This document shows positions 63,967 through 64,000 of a stretch of 64,000 nt of DNA, piece by piece; within the stretch, counting starts at the first letter, position 1; each line of letters starts with the position of its first letter. Below the pieces are notes generated by a model. It was not told where the DNA came from, did not search any database, and saw nothing but the letters and a program-made list of their open reading frames with translations. Location: the NCBI RefSeq assembly GCF_001277175.1, contig NZ_CP012257.1:868001-932000 (forward strand), read 5' to 3'. A program made the position numbers and the translations under genes. This DNA is from Cronobacter universalis NCTC 9529. Its GTDB lineage: Bacteria > Pseudomonadota > Gammaproteobacteria > Enterobacterales > Enterobacteriaceae.

Positions 63967-64000
63967 TTCCGCTTTTTTTATTGCCCGGGTTTTCGTCTGC

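Overview
The window is a piece of an enterobacterial (Enterobacterales) chromosome. Gene content and order follow the Escherichia coli K-12 degP-to-dinB stretch almost gene for gene, the proteins are recognisably close to the E. coli ones, and an E. coli-type rRNA operon sits at the expected place. The high GC content of most genes, the 16S sequence and the non-E. coli extras (GH19 chitinase, small cytochrome c, FimH-like adhesin) suggest Cronobacter or a close relative. That genus call is inference from memory; I could not run a 16S or ANI comparison.

Layout: (1) 1-6290: 3' part of degP, then yaeH, dapD, glnD and map leftward. (2) 6400-26200: the large rightward envelope/translation block: rpsB-tsf, pyrH, frr, dxr, uppS-cdsA-rseP-bamA-skp-lpxD-fabZ-lpxA-lpxB-rnhB-dnaE-accA. 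It joins isoprenoid and undecaprenyl-PP synthesis, CDP-diacylglycerol synthesis, the sigma-E regulatory protease, outer-membrane protein assembly, lipid A synthesis and the first committed step of fatty-acid synthesis. (3) 26361-41329: a GH19 chitinase gene placed between accA and ldcC, then ldcC, yaeR, tilS, a cytochrome c gene overlapping tilS, rof-yaeP (leftward), yaeQ-arfB-nlpE, proS, trmO-rcsF, the metNIQ methionine importer with a Met box, and gmhB. (4) 41340-46960: a complete rRNA operon (P1, P2, boxA, 16S, tRNA-Ile, tRNA-Ala, 23S, 5S, tRNA-Asp, terminator). (5) 47068-54908: dkgB, yafC, yafD-yafE, mltD, gloB, yafS, rnhA, dnaQ. (6) 54984-56662: a second, identical tRNA-Asp gene (aspV position) followed by a small AT-rich islet carrying one FimH-like two-domain adhesin without chaperone or usher. 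(7) 56663-64000: yafV, fadE (FadR site), gmhA, yafJ, yafK, dinB (LexA box), a cluster of REP-like repeats and, at the right edge, a candidate 15-codon leader ORF.

Most of the window is conserved core genome and ordinary. I see no CRISPR array, prophage, transposase or evident new multigene system. The places worth a second look are the orphan FimH-like adhesin at the tRNA-Asp locus and the terminator-like hairpin before it, a partial duplication of the dnaE 3' end before accA, a promoter-plus-terminator pair between dxr and uppS, the chitinase and cytochrome c insertions, and the short ORF with a very strong ribosome binding site at the right end.
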